NCBI GenBank assembly: GCA_014584395.1
Contig: JACTMY010000008.1
Coordinates: forward strand, 62,001-126,000
Reading direction: 5' to 3'
DNA length: 64,000 nt
From: Planctomycetota bacterium
GTDB taxonomy: Bacteria > Planctomycetota > Planctomycetia > Gemmatales > HRBIN36
Made by a program: the position numbers and the translations under genes. Below the pieces are notes generated by a model. It worked only from the letters and a program-made list of their open reading frames with translations. It did no database searches and had not been told where the DNA came from. Below, piece by piece: positions 43,078 through 52,113 of the stretch (position 1 is the first letter of the stretch; each line of letters opens with the position of its first letter).

Positions 43078-45648
43078 GTGAAAGTGGGCATGAAACAGGC
43101 TTTTACATTGTTATGCTTGGGAGAAAGTGGCACCGACCTGGCCAAACTGTCAGAAGAGCTAAGGCTAGGCAGCTTAATCCCCGCATTGAAGTCGATCTCC
43201 CGGCTGGACCACCTTTCCTCGGCATTGGCAAGCCCGGAAGTCAAGGGGGTGCTGTGCTTCGAGCCAAACCCCATCGCCTCGGCTGCGCTCCTGCTGCAGC
43301 ACGTTCGCCACGCCAAGCAGAACGTGCCGGTCTTTCTGTTGATGGAACGATACACCGAAGCCAAAGCAGCCGAGATGCTCAAACTCGGCTTTACCGACGT
43401 CTTCCCTCGTGAAGCGCCGATTCGCCTGGCAGCGCGCTGGCTGCGCGCGACCCAACCTGAATGGTCGGCCCCCAGTTCGGCGCTGTCCAGCCTGGCGGGA
43501 GAGGGAGAGAAAGTCTCGACGCTGGGCGAATCGAAACTGCAGCGCGCCCACGCGGCCCTGTTGCACCTGGCCCGGACGCGGAGCTTCTTCGGCGACAACC
43601 TGATCGAAGATTTTTTCCAAATCACCGAATTGGCCGCGCGCTCCCTGGACGTCGCCCGGGCCAGCGTGTGGCTCTTCAACGACGACCGCAGCAAGATTCG
43701 CTGCATCGACGTCTATGAACCCGCCTACGACCGGCATGGCGACAGCGAGGAATTGCTCTACAAGGACCACCCGGCCTATTTCTTGGCTCTGGAAAAGCAG
43801 CGCCTGGTCGTCGCGCATGACGCCATGTGCGACCCGCTGACGTTTGACTTCGCCAACGATTATTTGCAACGGCATCAGATCACGTCGATGCTCGACGCCG
43901 CGGTGCACAAGCGGGGGCAATGGGTGGGCGTGTTCTGCCTGGAGCACGTCGGCACGCCCCGCGTCTGGACGACCGAGGAGGAAGTGCTGGCCTGCTGTTT
44001 CGCCGACCTGGTGTCGCTGGCCCTGGAAGCCAGCGAACGGCTCATGGTGGAGCAGCATCTTCACGAACAGGAGCTGCGCTACAACGACATCTACCGCAAC
44101 ACCAGCGACATCATCGTCACCGTGGAGGTGAAGGCCAACGGCACCTTTGTCTGCCTGGACCTCAATCCCGCGGGGGAACGTCTCACCGGCTTCACCTCCG
44201 AACAGCTCATTGGCAAGTCGGCCGCCGAAGTCATTCCCTTCGAGGAAGCCTCTTACGTCGAGGACAAGTATCAGGAAGCCGTGCAGACCGGCATGCCGGT
44301 GACGTTCGAGCTGGAATGCACGCTGCCCGCGGGGAAGTTGAACTTCAACGTGCTGATCGTGCCGGTGCGGGATTGGCAGGGCCGCATCCATCGTCTGGCC
44401 TTGATCGCCCGGGACATCTCCGCCAAGAAGAAGGCGGAAGAGGAACAGCGGCGCCTGCAAACCCAGCTTTTTCAAGCGCAGAAGCTCCAAGCCCTGGGCA
44501 CCCTGGCCGGCGGCCTGGCCCACGACTTCAACAACATCCTCACCGGCATCCTGGGCCACGCTGAATTGCTCAAGCTGGACGCCGAGCTTTCGCCGCAACA
44601 GCAGGCCAGCCTCGACGTCATCCACCAGGCCACGCTGCGCGCCCAGGACCTGGTCCAGCGCATCATGACCTTTAGCTGCAAGCAGCCGCCGAATCGCAAG
44701 GCCCTCGATCTGGGGAAGCTTATACCCGAAGTATTGCGGCTCATGCGGCCCAGCATCCCGGTCACGGTCGCCATCGAAACTCGCATCGATCCGCGCGTGC
44801 CCACTTTGCAGGCCGATGCGGGGCAAATGCAGCAGGTGCTCGTCAACCTGTGCACCAACGCCGTGCAGGCCATGGGCGAGAACGGCGGCCAACTCCGCAT
44901 CCATCTCGACCGTTTTGAGGTCCGCGAACCCTTGAGCGGGCAACTGGAATCGCTGCGGGAAGGCAGCTATGCCCGGCTCACCATCAGCGACACCGGCCCC
45001 GGCATGGACGTGAGCACGCTGAACCGGGTGTTCGAACCCTTCTTCACGACCAAGCCGCCCGGCGTCGGGTCGGGATTGGGATTGGCCGTGGTGCATGGCA
45101 TCGTGCAAAACCACGATGGCGCTATCGCCGTCCACAGCCAGCCGGGCAACGGCGCCTCCTTTGAGGTCTATTTGCCCATTTCTCCGACCTTTCAGCCCGT
45201 CGAGGAGATTCCCCAAACGTCGGTGCCGCGCGGCAACGGCGAGGAAATTCTCTTTGTCGACGACGAGCCGATGGTCGTCAATCTGGCCGTCAACATGCTC
45301 GACCGCCTGGGCTACAAGCCTCGGCCCTTCACCAACCCGCTCCAGGCTCTGGCCGTCTTCCGCGCCGCGCCGCAGCGCTTCGGCGGCATGGTGACCGATC
45401 TCATCATGCCGCAGCTTTCGGGGACTGATCTGGCCCGCCAGGTGCGCCTGGTGCGCGGCGATTTGCCCATCATCCTCACCAGCGGCTTCAGCGGCGCCAT
45501 CGATTCCAGCAGCGCCCACGATCTCGGCTTCGAGTCCATCCTGGGCAAGCCCTTCACGCTCAAGACCCTGGCGGATGCCCTGTACCGCGCCATCGTAAAA
45601 TCCTCCAAGCACGACCTCAACCTGGGACCCCAGGTGCCCGCCAAGTAA
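43078..45648 (+). CDS. Hybrid sensor histidine kinase (REC-like, GAF, PAS, HisKA, HATPase, REC)
   Basis: An 856-residue soluble hybrid kinase starting with GTG (an ATG at 43090 is an alternative). Residues of about 8-125 look like a receiver fold without the phospho-Asp. A GAF domain spans about 170-325 (LDVARASVWLFNDDRSKI, GQWVGVFCLEHVG), PAS about 335-455 (CLDLNPAGERLTGFTSEQL). The phospho-accepting His is about residue 481 in GGLAHDFNNILTG; the ATPase has NLCTNAVQAMGENGG, ISDTGPGMD and GVGSGLGLAVVHGIV. A C-terminal receiver (about 710-840) has VDDEP, the phospho-Asp in VTDLIMP and the Lys in LGKPF. No membrane segment, so it senses an internal signal. No separate response regulator is adjacent. 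Confidence 0.93.
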   Translation: MKVGMKQAFTLLCLGESGTDLAKLSEELRLGSLIPALKSISRLDHLSSALASPEVKGVLCFEPNPIASAALLLQHVRHAKQNVPVFLLMERYTEAKAAEMLKLGFTDVFPREAPIRLAARWLRATQPEWSAPSSALSSLAGEGEKVSTLGESKLQRAHAALLHLARTRSFFGDNLIEDFFQITELAARSLDVARASVWLFNDDRSKIRCIDVYEPAYDRHGDSEELLYKDHPAYFLALEKQRLVVAHDAMCDPLTFDFANDYLQRHQITSMLDAAVHKRGQWVGVFCLEHVGTPRVWTTEEEVLACCFADLVSLALEASERLMVEQHLHEQELRYNDIYRNTSDIIVTVEVKANGTFVCLDLNPAGERLTGFTSEQLIGKSAAEVIPFEEASYVEDKYQEAVQTGMPVTFELECTLPAGKLNFNVLIVPVRDWQGRIHRLALIARDISAKKKAEEEQRRLQTQLFQAQKLQALGTLAGGLAHDFNNILTGILGHAELLKLDAELSPQQQASLDVIHQATLRAQDLVQRIMTFSCKQPPNRKALDLGKLIPEVLRLMRPSIPVTVAIETRIDPRVPTLQADAGQMQQVLVNLCTNAVQAMGENGGQLRIHLDRFEVREPLSGQLESLREGSYARLTISDTGPGMDVSTLNRVFEPFFTTKPPGVGSGLGLAVVHGIVQNHDGAIAVHSQPGNGASFEVYLPISPTFQPVEEIPQTSVPRGNGEEILFVDDEPMVVNLAVNMLDRLGYKPRPFTNPLQALAVFRAAPQRFGGMVTDLIMPQLSGTDLARQVRLVRGDLPIILTSGFSGAIDSSSAHDLGFESILGKPFTLKTLADALYRAIVKSSKHDLNLGPQVPAK

Positions 45649-45684
45649 CCTTTTCGATCAGCGGATTCGAGGAAAGGAGCCTCG

Positions 45685-47145
45685 ATGCGGAAACTCTGGA
45701 CAGCCGGTCTGGCGTTGGCCTTGGTGGCGGGCGTGGGCTGGTTCGCCGCGACCGATGATTTGGAGGCGCTCGGCGATCCGGACCGCTCAGCCAGCGCGGA
45801 GCCGCCGCTCGAAATGGGGCAAGCCGAGGTGGACATCACGCCGCCCGTCCCCGGTCCCCGGCCCGTCTACCTGGCGGGCTTCGGCCACAACCGCCGAGCG
45901 CAAGGCATCAATGATCCCCTCTTCGCCCGGTGCATCGCCCTCCGCTGCGGCGGCGTGAAAATCGCCCTTGTTTCCGTCGATCTCATCGGTTGGTTTTACG
46001 AAAACACCTTGCGCGTCCGCGAGCAGCTCAAGGACTTCACATACGTCTTGATCAGCACCACGCACAACCACGAAGGGCCGGACACGATGGGCTTGTGGGG
46101 GGAAAGTCCGCTCCGCAGCGGCGTCGATCCCGCCTATGTGGCCCAGGTGGAGGAACGCATCGTCCACTCGGTCCGGGCGGCGGAAAAGCAGCTTCGGCCC
46201 GCGTCAGCCCGCATCGGCCGGGTACAGGCGCCCGAATTGCTGCACGACAGCCGCTTGCCCTACCTCGTGCATGATGAATTGGTCGTGCTCCGTTTTCATC
46301 ATCCGTTGACGGACGAACCGATGGGCCTGGTCGTGCAGTGGAATTGCCATCCGGAGACGCTGTCGTCGAAGAACGTTCAGGTGAGCGCCGATTTCGTCGG
46401 TTATGCCGTGGCGGCGCTGCGGCGGCATGCGGGGGTGCCCGTGACGTATTTCACCGGGACCGTGGGCGGCTTGATGACGTCGCTTCGCGTCAAGATCACC
46501 GATGAGCAAGGGCGGGCATGGGACGATGGCACGGTGGAAAAGACCCGTCTCTACGGCGAACGCCTGGCCGCGGCGGCGGAGCGGGCCTTGAGCCGGGCTG
46601 AACCGCTCGCGCTGACGCCGCTGGTCATCCAGGCACGGCAAGTCTATCTGCCGATGGCCAACCCGCTGTATCATCTGGCCCGCCGGCTGGGCGTGCTGCA
46701 GCGCGACATCTATTTGTGGCAAGGCGATCCGTGGCAGGCCGCCCGCGCCTCGGAAACGACGCCGGAGAAGGATCGAGCCATTGTCACCGAAATAGCCGTT
46801 CTGACCCTGGGGGAGCTGCAAATCGTTTGCGTGCCCGGCGAGATTTATCCCGAGTTGGTGCTGGATCGTTCCCCCGTACCGCTTGATCCCGGGGCCGACT
46901 TCCCCGACGCAGCGGTCGAGACGCCGCTCTATCGTATGCTCAAGAAAAAGCACAAGATGATCCTGGGCCTGGCGAATGACGAAATCGGTTACATCATTCC
47001 CAAGCGGCAATGGGACGTGAAAGCGCCCTTTGCCTATGACCGCAAGAGCAAGCAGTATGGCGAGGAAAACAGCATCGGTCCGGAGACGGCTCCGCTGTTG
47101 GCGCGGGCGTTCGAGGCATTGCTGCGGACCGAAGCGGGCAAATAG
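45685..47145 (+). CDS. Neutral/alkaline ceramidase N-terminal domain protein, exported
   Basis: A 486-residue protein with an N-terminal leader (LWTAGLALALVAGVGWFAAT). The ceramidase N-domain is recognised from GQAEVDITPPVPGP, YLAGFGHNRRAQGINDPLFA, LISTTHNHEGPDTMGLWG with the metal-binding His residues, and VVQWNCHPETLSSKNVQVSA. Full ceramidases have a C-terminal Ig-like domain, which is missing here, as in many planctomycete homologues. The enzyme type hydrolyses amide bonds of ceramides; many members of this branch are uncharacterised. It follows the histidine kinase by 36 bases. Confidence 0.87.
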   Translation: MRKLWTAGLALALVAGVGWFAATDDLEALGDPDRSASAEPPLEMGQAEVDITPPVPGPRPVYLAGFGHNRRAQGINDPLFARCIALRCGGVKIALVSVDLIGWFYENTLRVREQLKDFTYVLISTTHNHEGPDTMGLWGESPLRSGVDPAYVAQVEERIVHSVRAAEKQLRPASARIGRVQAPELLHDSRLPYLVHDELVVLRFHHPLTDEPMGLVVQWNCHPETLSSKNVQVSADFVGYAVAALRRHAGVPVTYFTGTVGGLMTSLRVKITDEQGRAWDDGTVEKTRLYGERLAAAAERALSRAEPLALTPLVIQARQVYLPMANPLYHLARRLGVLQRDIYLWQGDPWQAARASETTPEKDRAIVTEIAVLTLGELQIVCVPGEIYPELVLDRSPVPLDPGADFPDAAVETPLYRMLKKKHKMILGLANDEIGYIIPKRQWDVKAPFAYDRKSKQYGEENSIGPETAPLLARAFEALLRTEAGK

Positions 47146-47148
47146 GGA

Positions 47149-48237
47149 TTAGGTTTGCAGGTTGAGCAACTGTTCCCGCTTGCTGACGAGCCTTTGGCCG
47201 CGGCATTCATCGATGTCCAGGGCGGTGAGCAGACGCTTGCGCAAGGTGGACCGCAATTGGTCGAGCGCGGTTGCGCTGTTGCTCTGCAGCGGAATCGAGC
47301 CGCCCGCCCGGCGATCGTGCCCCCCGGCTCGGCCCAAGCCTTTGACAACGTCCTGCAGCACATAGGCCGCTCGCCCGTCCGCATGCACCGTTCGCAGCGA
47401 CATGACCAGGTGCTCCCGGTAGATGCCGGCGCAGAAGGACCATTCCACTTCCTCGAAGCGAATGAGAAAGTCGGCGATCTCCGCCGCCAGTTCGGCCTGG
47501 GGCAGTTCGCCGGTCCAGGAGGTGATCAGTTTGCCGTAGGTGAAGGAATTCTGCAGGGCTTCGATGAGGGTTTCGAAATAGCTGTGGGGCAGGCGGGCGT
47601 TTTGGATTTGGGCGAGCAGGTCCTTGTCGATGTCCAGGTAGAGATACATGGCCGCGCCGTCATCAAAGCGGGTGGCTTCGCGGGGGAAGCCGGTTAGTTC
47701 CGATTCGATGCCGTAGTAAAGCCCGGTGGCCAATTCGGCGGGCAGATCGATCTGCTGTTCCATTAAATAGCCGGTGACGATGGTGCAGGTCGCCCCGACG
47801 CTGGAACGGATATCCACGAAGGGAACGCCCTGGGTTTCGCCGCTGGTTTCGTGATGATCGATCACGGCGTGGATTTTGAGGTCTTCGGGAATGGTGTGCC
47901 GGCCGGTTTTGGGCTGACTGTCGACCATGACCACGGCCTGCTTGGCTTCCCAATCCACTTCCTCGATGGGCGTGAGATTGAGCTTGAGGCAGCGAACCAT
48001 GGCCTGATTTTCCGCCCGGCCGATGAAGCCGTCGCGGGTGAGCGTCACGGGAATATTGAGCTTGGTGCGGATGAGGTGATCGAGCCCCATCATGCTGCCC
48101 AGGCTGTCGGGATCGGGGTGGATATGTGAAAGCAACACCACCCCCTCGTATTTGCTCAAAATCTTGAGCAGGCGGTCGGACTTGCCACTCGAACTGCGTT
48201 CGCCATTGGCACCGGCGAGGCCGTTACCAAGAGCCAT
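47149..48237 (-). CDS. DHH family phosphoesterase (NrnA-like)
   Basis: A 362-residue DHH/DHHA1 protein. The catalytic metal motifs are LLSHIHPDPDSLGS (around residue 37), VVMVDSQPKTG and AVIDHHETSGETQG, and the C-terminal DHHA1 motif is degenerate GGHDRRAGGSI. The combination resembles bacterial oligoribonuclease/pAp phosphatase (NrnA) or cyclic-di-AMP-type phosphodiesterases. The first 20 residues are a Gly/Ser-rich lead. Substrate cannot be fixed. The start at 48237 has AAGGAA just upstream. It is convergent with the ceramidase gene, 3 bases apart. Confidence 0.85.
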   Translation of the reverse strand: MALGNGLAGANGERSSSGKSDRLLKILSKYEGVVLLSHIHPDPDSLGSMMGLDHLIRTKLNIPVTLTRDGFIGRAENQAMVRCLKLNLTPIEEVDWEAKQAVVMVDSQPKTGRHTIPEDLKIHAVIDHHETSGETQGVPFVDIRSSVGATCTIVTGYLMEQQIDLPAELATGLYYGIESELTGFPREATRFDDGAAMYLYLDIDKDLLAQIQNARLPHSYFETLIEALQNSFTYGKLITSWTGELPQAELAAEIADFLIRFEEVEWSFCAGIYREHLVMSLRTVHADGRAAYVLQDVVKGLGRAGGHDRRAGGSIPLQSNSATALDQLRSTLRKRLLTALDIDECRGQRLVSKREQLLNLQT

Positions 48238-48303
48238 GGGAAGGTTCCTTTCAGAAAAGAAACGGCTTCCGGTCCGTCGGCCTTTCGGCCAAGGGAGCCG
48301 CGA

Positions 48304-48702
48304 CTAACCGCGGCTCCATTCCAAGATGCGTCGCCACTGCGACGGGGTAACAGGTATTATAGACAATCGAGGCAGGCGTGTCAGTTCGAAGTCCTTGAGG
48401 TTGGCGTCCTGCTTTATCATCGCCAAAGTGACGGGCGTTTGCAAGCGTTTTACGGCTGCGACCCGGACGGTGGCGTTTTTGCCGTCTTTTTCCACTAGGG
48501 CATGAGCCAGGGCTTTCATGATGCCGACGATGGCTTTTTCCTTGCCCGTGTGGTAAAAAAAGATGCTATCGCCCTTCTTGACTTGTCTTAAATATTGCAA
48601 TGCCAATGGGTTAGCAACCCCGTCCCAGGTCGTTTCACCGTCGCGCTCCAAATTGCTGAAGCTGTAAGCGCTGGGTTCTTGTTTGAATAGCCAATTGGCC
48701 AT
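48304..48702 (-). CDS. EVE domain protein
   Basis: A 132-residue single EVE domain. Hallmarks are MANWLFKQEPSAYSFSNLER, TTWDGVANPLALQYLR, KKGDSIFFYHTGKEKAIVG and LTRLPRLSIIPV. EVE proteins share the PUA-like fold and bind modified bases; some take part in RNA modification or in modified-DNA restriction. The strong conservation of WDGV and the YHTG loop places it in the common bacterial EVE group rather than in McrBC-type restriction. No restriction genes are next to it. Confidence 0.9.
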   Translation of the reverse strand: MANWLFKQEPSAYSFSNLERDGETTWDGVANPLALQYLRQVKKGDSIFFYHTGKEKAIVGIMKALAHALVEKDGKNATVRVAAVKRLQTPVTLAMIKQDANLKDFELTRLPRLSIIPVTPSQWRRILEWSRG

Positions 48703-49043
48703 GGTCGGTTTTCCGAAGGACCGAAGATGTGTTCGATGTGGATGGTCGCTCTACCGTTTTCCTGCCATACCGGCAAGTGGAACTGAAGCCGCCTGATTTC
48801 TGGAGATGGTGGTCAGATATCAGACCCCTGGGTGGAGCGTATTCAGCTATGGCATGAATTTGGCTTCGGAATGCGTGGAGGTGATAGTCCGATCATGATC
48901 TTCACAGTGAGATTGGATTTGAACCCATGCTCGATGGGGGGTCTGTATACTGAAGCCTCAAGTGGACTGTCACATGGTCAACCGCGTAACCAGTCCACGG
49001 CCCATTCAACCTGGTTTCATTACCGTAACGGAAAGATCCTTTC
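48703..49043. other. Intergenic region, no feature recognised
   Basis: About 340 bases between divergent EVE and MazG-like genes. Short frames here lack ribosome-binding sites. No repeat, hairpin terminator or RNA gene was recognised. The promoters of both genes must lie here. Confidence 0.4.
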
Positions 49044-49373
49044 ATGCACATGAACGACTACCAGCGGACAGCGCGGACCACGGCCTGCTATCCCACGAAC
49101 AACCTGTTCAATCTGCTCTATCCCGCGCTGGGTCTGGCGGGGGAGACCGGCGAAGTGGCGGACAAGATCAAAAAGGTCATTCGCAAGCGCGGCGAGTTTA
49201 CCCCGGAGGTCAAACGGGACATCGCCAAGGAGCTGGGGGACGTGCTCTGGTACGTAGCGGCCCTGTCGCATGAATTGGGTTACGATCTGGACACACTCGC
49301 CCAGATGAACTTGGACAAACTGGCCGACCGCAAGGAGCGCGACGTCATCAAGGGCGAAGGGGATGATCGGTGA
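49044..49373 (+). CDS. MazG-like nucleoside triphosphate pyrophosphohydrolase family protein
   Basis: A 109-residue all-alpha NTP pyrophosphohydrolase. The Mg2+-binding pattern ExxE...ExxD is seen as GLAGETGEVADKIKK followed by AKELGDVLWYVAAL. The rest (YQRTARTTACYP, LDTLAQMNLDKLADRKERDV) matches the short MazG-like branch. These enzymes hydrolyse NTPs or dNTPs to monophosphates and are often housecleaning enzymes. The start at 49044 has GGAAAG upstream; an ATG at 49050 is an alternative. It stands alone in front of a small membrane-protein gene. Confidence 0.9.
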   Translation: MHMNDYQRTARTTACYPTNNLFNLLYPALGLAGETGEVADKIKKVIRKRGEFTPEVKRDIAKELGDVLWYVAALSHELGYDLDTLAQMNLDKLADRKERDVIKGEGDDR

Positions 49374-49454
49374 TGCTGGTTCAGGCCTGACGCTGCTGCG
49401 CCGCGCGGGTGGCCCCGATAGAGTGATCCGAGTGAGCCGAGGTTGACCCAACTC

Positions 49455-49853
49455 ATGAATGAATCGGTTCTGCGTTGGGCGTTCGGCGTGGTCGGCACGG
49501 TGGCAGCCACTTGGAACGTGGTTTGGCTGGTCATGCGCTGGCGGCTGCTCTTCTCTTCCAACCAAGTCGAAGGCCGAGTAGAGTGTTTCGACGATCATGC
49601 TCGCCGGCCGGAAACAAAACAGGCATACTTCCGCTACGTCGTCATTTATCCGTTCGGCGACGAATGGTTGGAAACGGCCGCACCTCCCAAGCGCTGCGCC
49701 GTGGGGAGCATGGTGCCCGTGCGCTTCCTGCCTGAAGACCCAGGCACGGCCCTTGTGGGCAGGCTTCCTGATCTTTTGTTTGGACCGATCTTTATGTCCC
49801 TTTGGGGGGTCGCTCTCATCGCTGGAGCCGTTTTCTTCCACGGCAACCCTTGA
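49455..49853 (+). CDS. DUF3592-like membrane protein
   Basis: A 132-residue protein with two membrane helices, at about residues 5-25 (LRWAFGVVGTVAATWNVVWLVM) minus the ends, and 110-128 (GPIFMSLWGVALIAGAVFF). Between them is a beta-rich loop with VEGRVECFDDHAR, FRYVVIYPFGDE and VGSMVPVRFLPEDPGTALV, matching the DUF3592 pattern of a sandwiched soluble domain. Function is unknown. The start at 49455 is preferred over a TTG at 49443 that has no spaced ribosome-binding site. Confidence 0.65.
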   Translation: MNESVLRWAFGVVGTVAATWNVVWLVMRWRLLFSSNQVEGRVECFDDHARRPETKQAYFRYVVIYPFGDEWLETAAPPKRCAVGSMVPVRFLPEDPGTALVGRLPDLLFGPIFMSLWGVALIAGAVFFHGNP

Positions 49854-49875
49854 CCCAGATCGGCCGAATCATGCA

Positions 49876-50097
49876 GTGGACCGCCAGGAGAGCGACGGCA
49901 CGCTGCTCTGGTCATGGGTGGAAGTGGCGCAATGGTTATGGCAGAATGAGTTGATCCAGGAACAAGCGGCCTGTGAAGCCAAGGAAGTGGCGGCCATCAA
50001 CAGCGTCTTGGATTGGCTGCATCAACGTCGCATGGAGCCGGCATTAATCGACCTGATTTGGAAACATTTGAATAAAGAGATGGCTTTGCAACCCTGA
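49876..50097 (+). CDS. Small protein resembling the C-terminal half of a helix-turn-helix antitoxin
   Basis: A 73-residue frame starting with GTG at 49876. The segment LLWSWVEVAQWLWQNELIQE and AAINSVLDWLHQRR recalls the C-terminal part of a family of small HTH antitoxins I remember from related genomes. No N-terminal helix-turn-helix is visible in front of it, and there is no clear ribosome-binding site. It may be a relic that lost its start. The hypothetical protein gene begins 12 bases downstream. Confidence 0.35.
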   Translation: MDRQESDGTLLWSWVEVAQWLWQNELIQEQAACEAKEVAAINSVLDWLHQRRMEPALIDLIWKHLNKEMALQP

Positions 50098-50109
50098 TGC
50101 AAACACTTC

Positions 50110-50901
50110 GTGAAGGGGAACCCCATGTCCCTGGTCATTGGCTGTCTGGCATGCCTGTTCTGGCCCGCAATGGATTTGTCGAAGCTGGACCGCAAGCTGC
50201 TCAAGGAGCCCGCCTATCAGAACCAGCCCCTCTACGCGCTGCTGGTCTTTGGCCCAGAGACGCCGTTCAAAGTTTGGCTTGTGCTGGATGGACAGACCCT
50301 GTACGTCGACGTCAACGGCAACGGTGATCTGACGGAAGCCGACGAGAAAATCCATCTCCAAACCGAAGCTTCCTCGGCTTGGATTCAAAACGTGGTTTTA
50401 AAGGATGGTCCACGTCAGCATACGATGACTTGGTTCAGCGTCTGTCCCTTGAAGAGCCTGGCTCCCTTTTTGGGCAACGATCCGCAGTTCAAGAAAATCA
50501 TCGAACGCCATCCTGAGCAACGAAGCTATTCCATCAAGTGCATTGTTCAGGAAACCATGCCGGGTCGTGCCAAGGAAGTTCGTTACATTGTCAACAGCGA
50601 CGATCTCAATGATCAACTACAATTGGCCACCGAACCCTCCAAGGCGCCTGTGATCCATTTTGGCGGCGCCTGGCAAATGAACACGCCCGTGCGCGTTCCT
50701 GTTTTATATTTGGAAAGCATCAACGACTTCTATACAGGAGTGGGTTGCCCAGGACTGGGGGCTGGCACCTTTGCGTTTGCTTGTTACGAGGAAGGGGTCC
50801 TGCCGGATCGTGCCATTCCCAAGCTGACGCTGCATCTGCCGCGAAAAACCGCCGACCTGCCGCCCCTCATCGAGCACCACTATTTACGAGATCGGTGCTG
50901 A
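50110..50901 (+). CDS. Hypothetical planctomycete-type domain protein, first half of a frame split by UGA
   Basis: A 263-residue product starting with a leader-like MKGNPMSLVIGCLACLFWPA. It has LYVDVNGNGDLTEADEKIHL, a motif common in planctomycete secreted proteins, and a later GAGTFAFACYEEGVLP. It ends in LIEHHYLRDRC and a UGA at 50899-50901. The same frame continues without interruption into the next ORF. In related proteins as I remember them, the corresponding region reads R-C-C-x3-L-Y-GPV, so the UGA sits where a second Cys is expected. Either a nonsense mutation or a selenocysteine codon is possible. Function is unknown. Confidence 0.7.
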   Translation: MKGNPMSLVIGCLACLFWPAMDLSKLDRKLLKEPAYQNQPLYALLVFGPETPFKVWLVLDGQTLYVDVNGNGDLTEADEKIHLQTEASSAWIQNVVLKDGPRQHTMTWFSVCPLKSLAPFLGNDPQFKKIIERHPEQRSYSIKCIVQETMPGRAKEVRYIVNSDDLNDQLQLATEPSKAPVIHFGGAWQMNTPVRVPVLYLESINDFYTGVGCPGLGAGTFAFACYEEGVLPDRAIPKLTLHLPRKTADLPPLIEHHYLRDRC

Positions 50902-50910
50902 CACATTTCC

Positions 50911-52098
50911 TTGCACGGCCCCGTGTGGGTCCATGGCGAAGCGATTCCCGGAACGGCGGAATTCGAACTCTCCCTGGAAGGTTGGCCGGAAGGCCAGGTC
51001 CAGCCTATCAAAGGCATCGCCGTGCTTGAGAAATCCAAAGAGTCCCCGGTGCCCGTTTCATCGGAATGGATGCGCACGCATCGCTTTATCAGTGAAGCTC
51101 ACGTCGGACCCATTCGCTTCAGCCCGGATGGCAAGACCTTGGCCGTGAGTTTGAAGACGGAGATCGCTTTGATCGATACGCAGACCTGGCAGGAACGCCG
51201 GCGATTTCCCAAGCTTCGTGAAGGCGATGCCTCAGTGTTTCAATTGGTCTACAGTTCTGATAGTCAACGGTTGTTCATTCCCATCTATGATTATCTCACC
51301 CATTTAGGCCGGCATAAGGGAAGGGGGTACGTGCGGGTGGAGCTGAAAGGTGGAATCATGGTTCACCAGGTCAACGACGGCAAACCGCTTGAATTCATGA
51401 AAAGCAACCCGCCCCGCGCTGTTTCTGCCATCAGCTTGAATGCGGACCAATCCCTGATGGCTCGCCAAGAAATTTGGATTGCCAAACCGTTTGATCCAGA
51501 GACAAGAATTAACGAAACGGACTACGAAGTGAATGTGCTGCGCTTGTCCGATGGGCAAGTGCTATGGCAGAAGAAACTGAGCGGCCAACCAATGTTTTTT
51601 CCGAACAGCAACCGCTTACTGGTCTCGTCGAATCCGATTCAAGTGATTGATGGACTGACTGGAAAGATGTTGCAGACTCTCCCCAGCGACAGACCCAATG
51701 AACTGTTCCATTCAATGGGTTTGACCCCTGATGAACAATGGGTCGTGGCCACCAATGAGTCCCGCGATTGCTTGTTGATGTGGAATTTACGTTCCGACGA
51801 TAAACCGAAAATTCTCTATCAAGGAAAAGACAAAGAAATGATCTGTGCATCGGCCATTTCCCGTGACGGCCGGCGCATGGCGTTGGCTGTGAATGATGCC
51901 AAAAACGTCCCGAATCCGTCGCAGCCGCATCCCGGGCGAGTGGTCTTGCTGGAAATGCCCACGGGTCGCATGCTGCAAACCTTGACGGGACACATTGCGC
52001 AGTGCTATGCGTTGGATTTCAGTCCCGACGGCCAAACCTTGGCCACCGGCGGCCGCGACGGCACGCTGCGGCTGTGGGACGTGTCCAAACTCAAATGA
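50911..52098 (+). CDS. WD40-like repeat protein, second half of the frame split by UGA
   Basis: A 395-residue frame opening at a TTG without a ribosome-binding site, three codons after the UGA of the previous ORF and in the same frame. The first 50 residues (HGPVWVHGEAIPGTAEFELS, then EGWPEGQVQPIKG) belong to the C-terminal part of the upstream domain family. From about residue 55 onward it is a beta-propeller: VGPIRFSPDGKTLAVSLKTE, YALDFSPDGQTLATGGRDGT and LRLWDVSKLK. Independent translation is unlikely. If the UGA is read through, the product is a single protein of about 660 residues with a domain plus propeller. Confidence 0.7.
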   Translation: MHGPVWVHGEAIPGTAEFELSLEGWPEGQVQPIKGIAVLEKSKESPVPVSSEWMRTHRFISEAHVGPIRFSPDGKTLAVSLKTEIALIDTQTWQERRRFPKLREGDASVFQLVYSSDSQRLFIPIYDYLTHLGRHKGRGYVRVELKGGIMVHQVNDGKPLEFMKSNPPRAVSAISLNADQSLMARQEIWIAKPFDPETRINETDYEVNVLRLSDGQVLWQKKLSGQPMFFPNSNRLLVSSNPIQVIDGLTGKMLQTLPSDRPNELFHSMGLTPDEQWVVATNESRDCLLMWNLRSDDKPKILYQGKDKEMICASAISRDGRRMALAVNDAKNVPNPSQPHPGRVVLLEMPTGRMLQTLTGHIAQCYALDFSPDGQTLATGGRDGTLRLWDVSKLK

Positions 52099-52113
52099 TC
52101 TGATGGCCGCTGC

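Noticed and set aside
43174-45612. An 812-codon minus-strand frame opposite the histidine kinase
   Set aside because: It is an antisense shadow; the plus strand carries complete kinase and receiver motifs.
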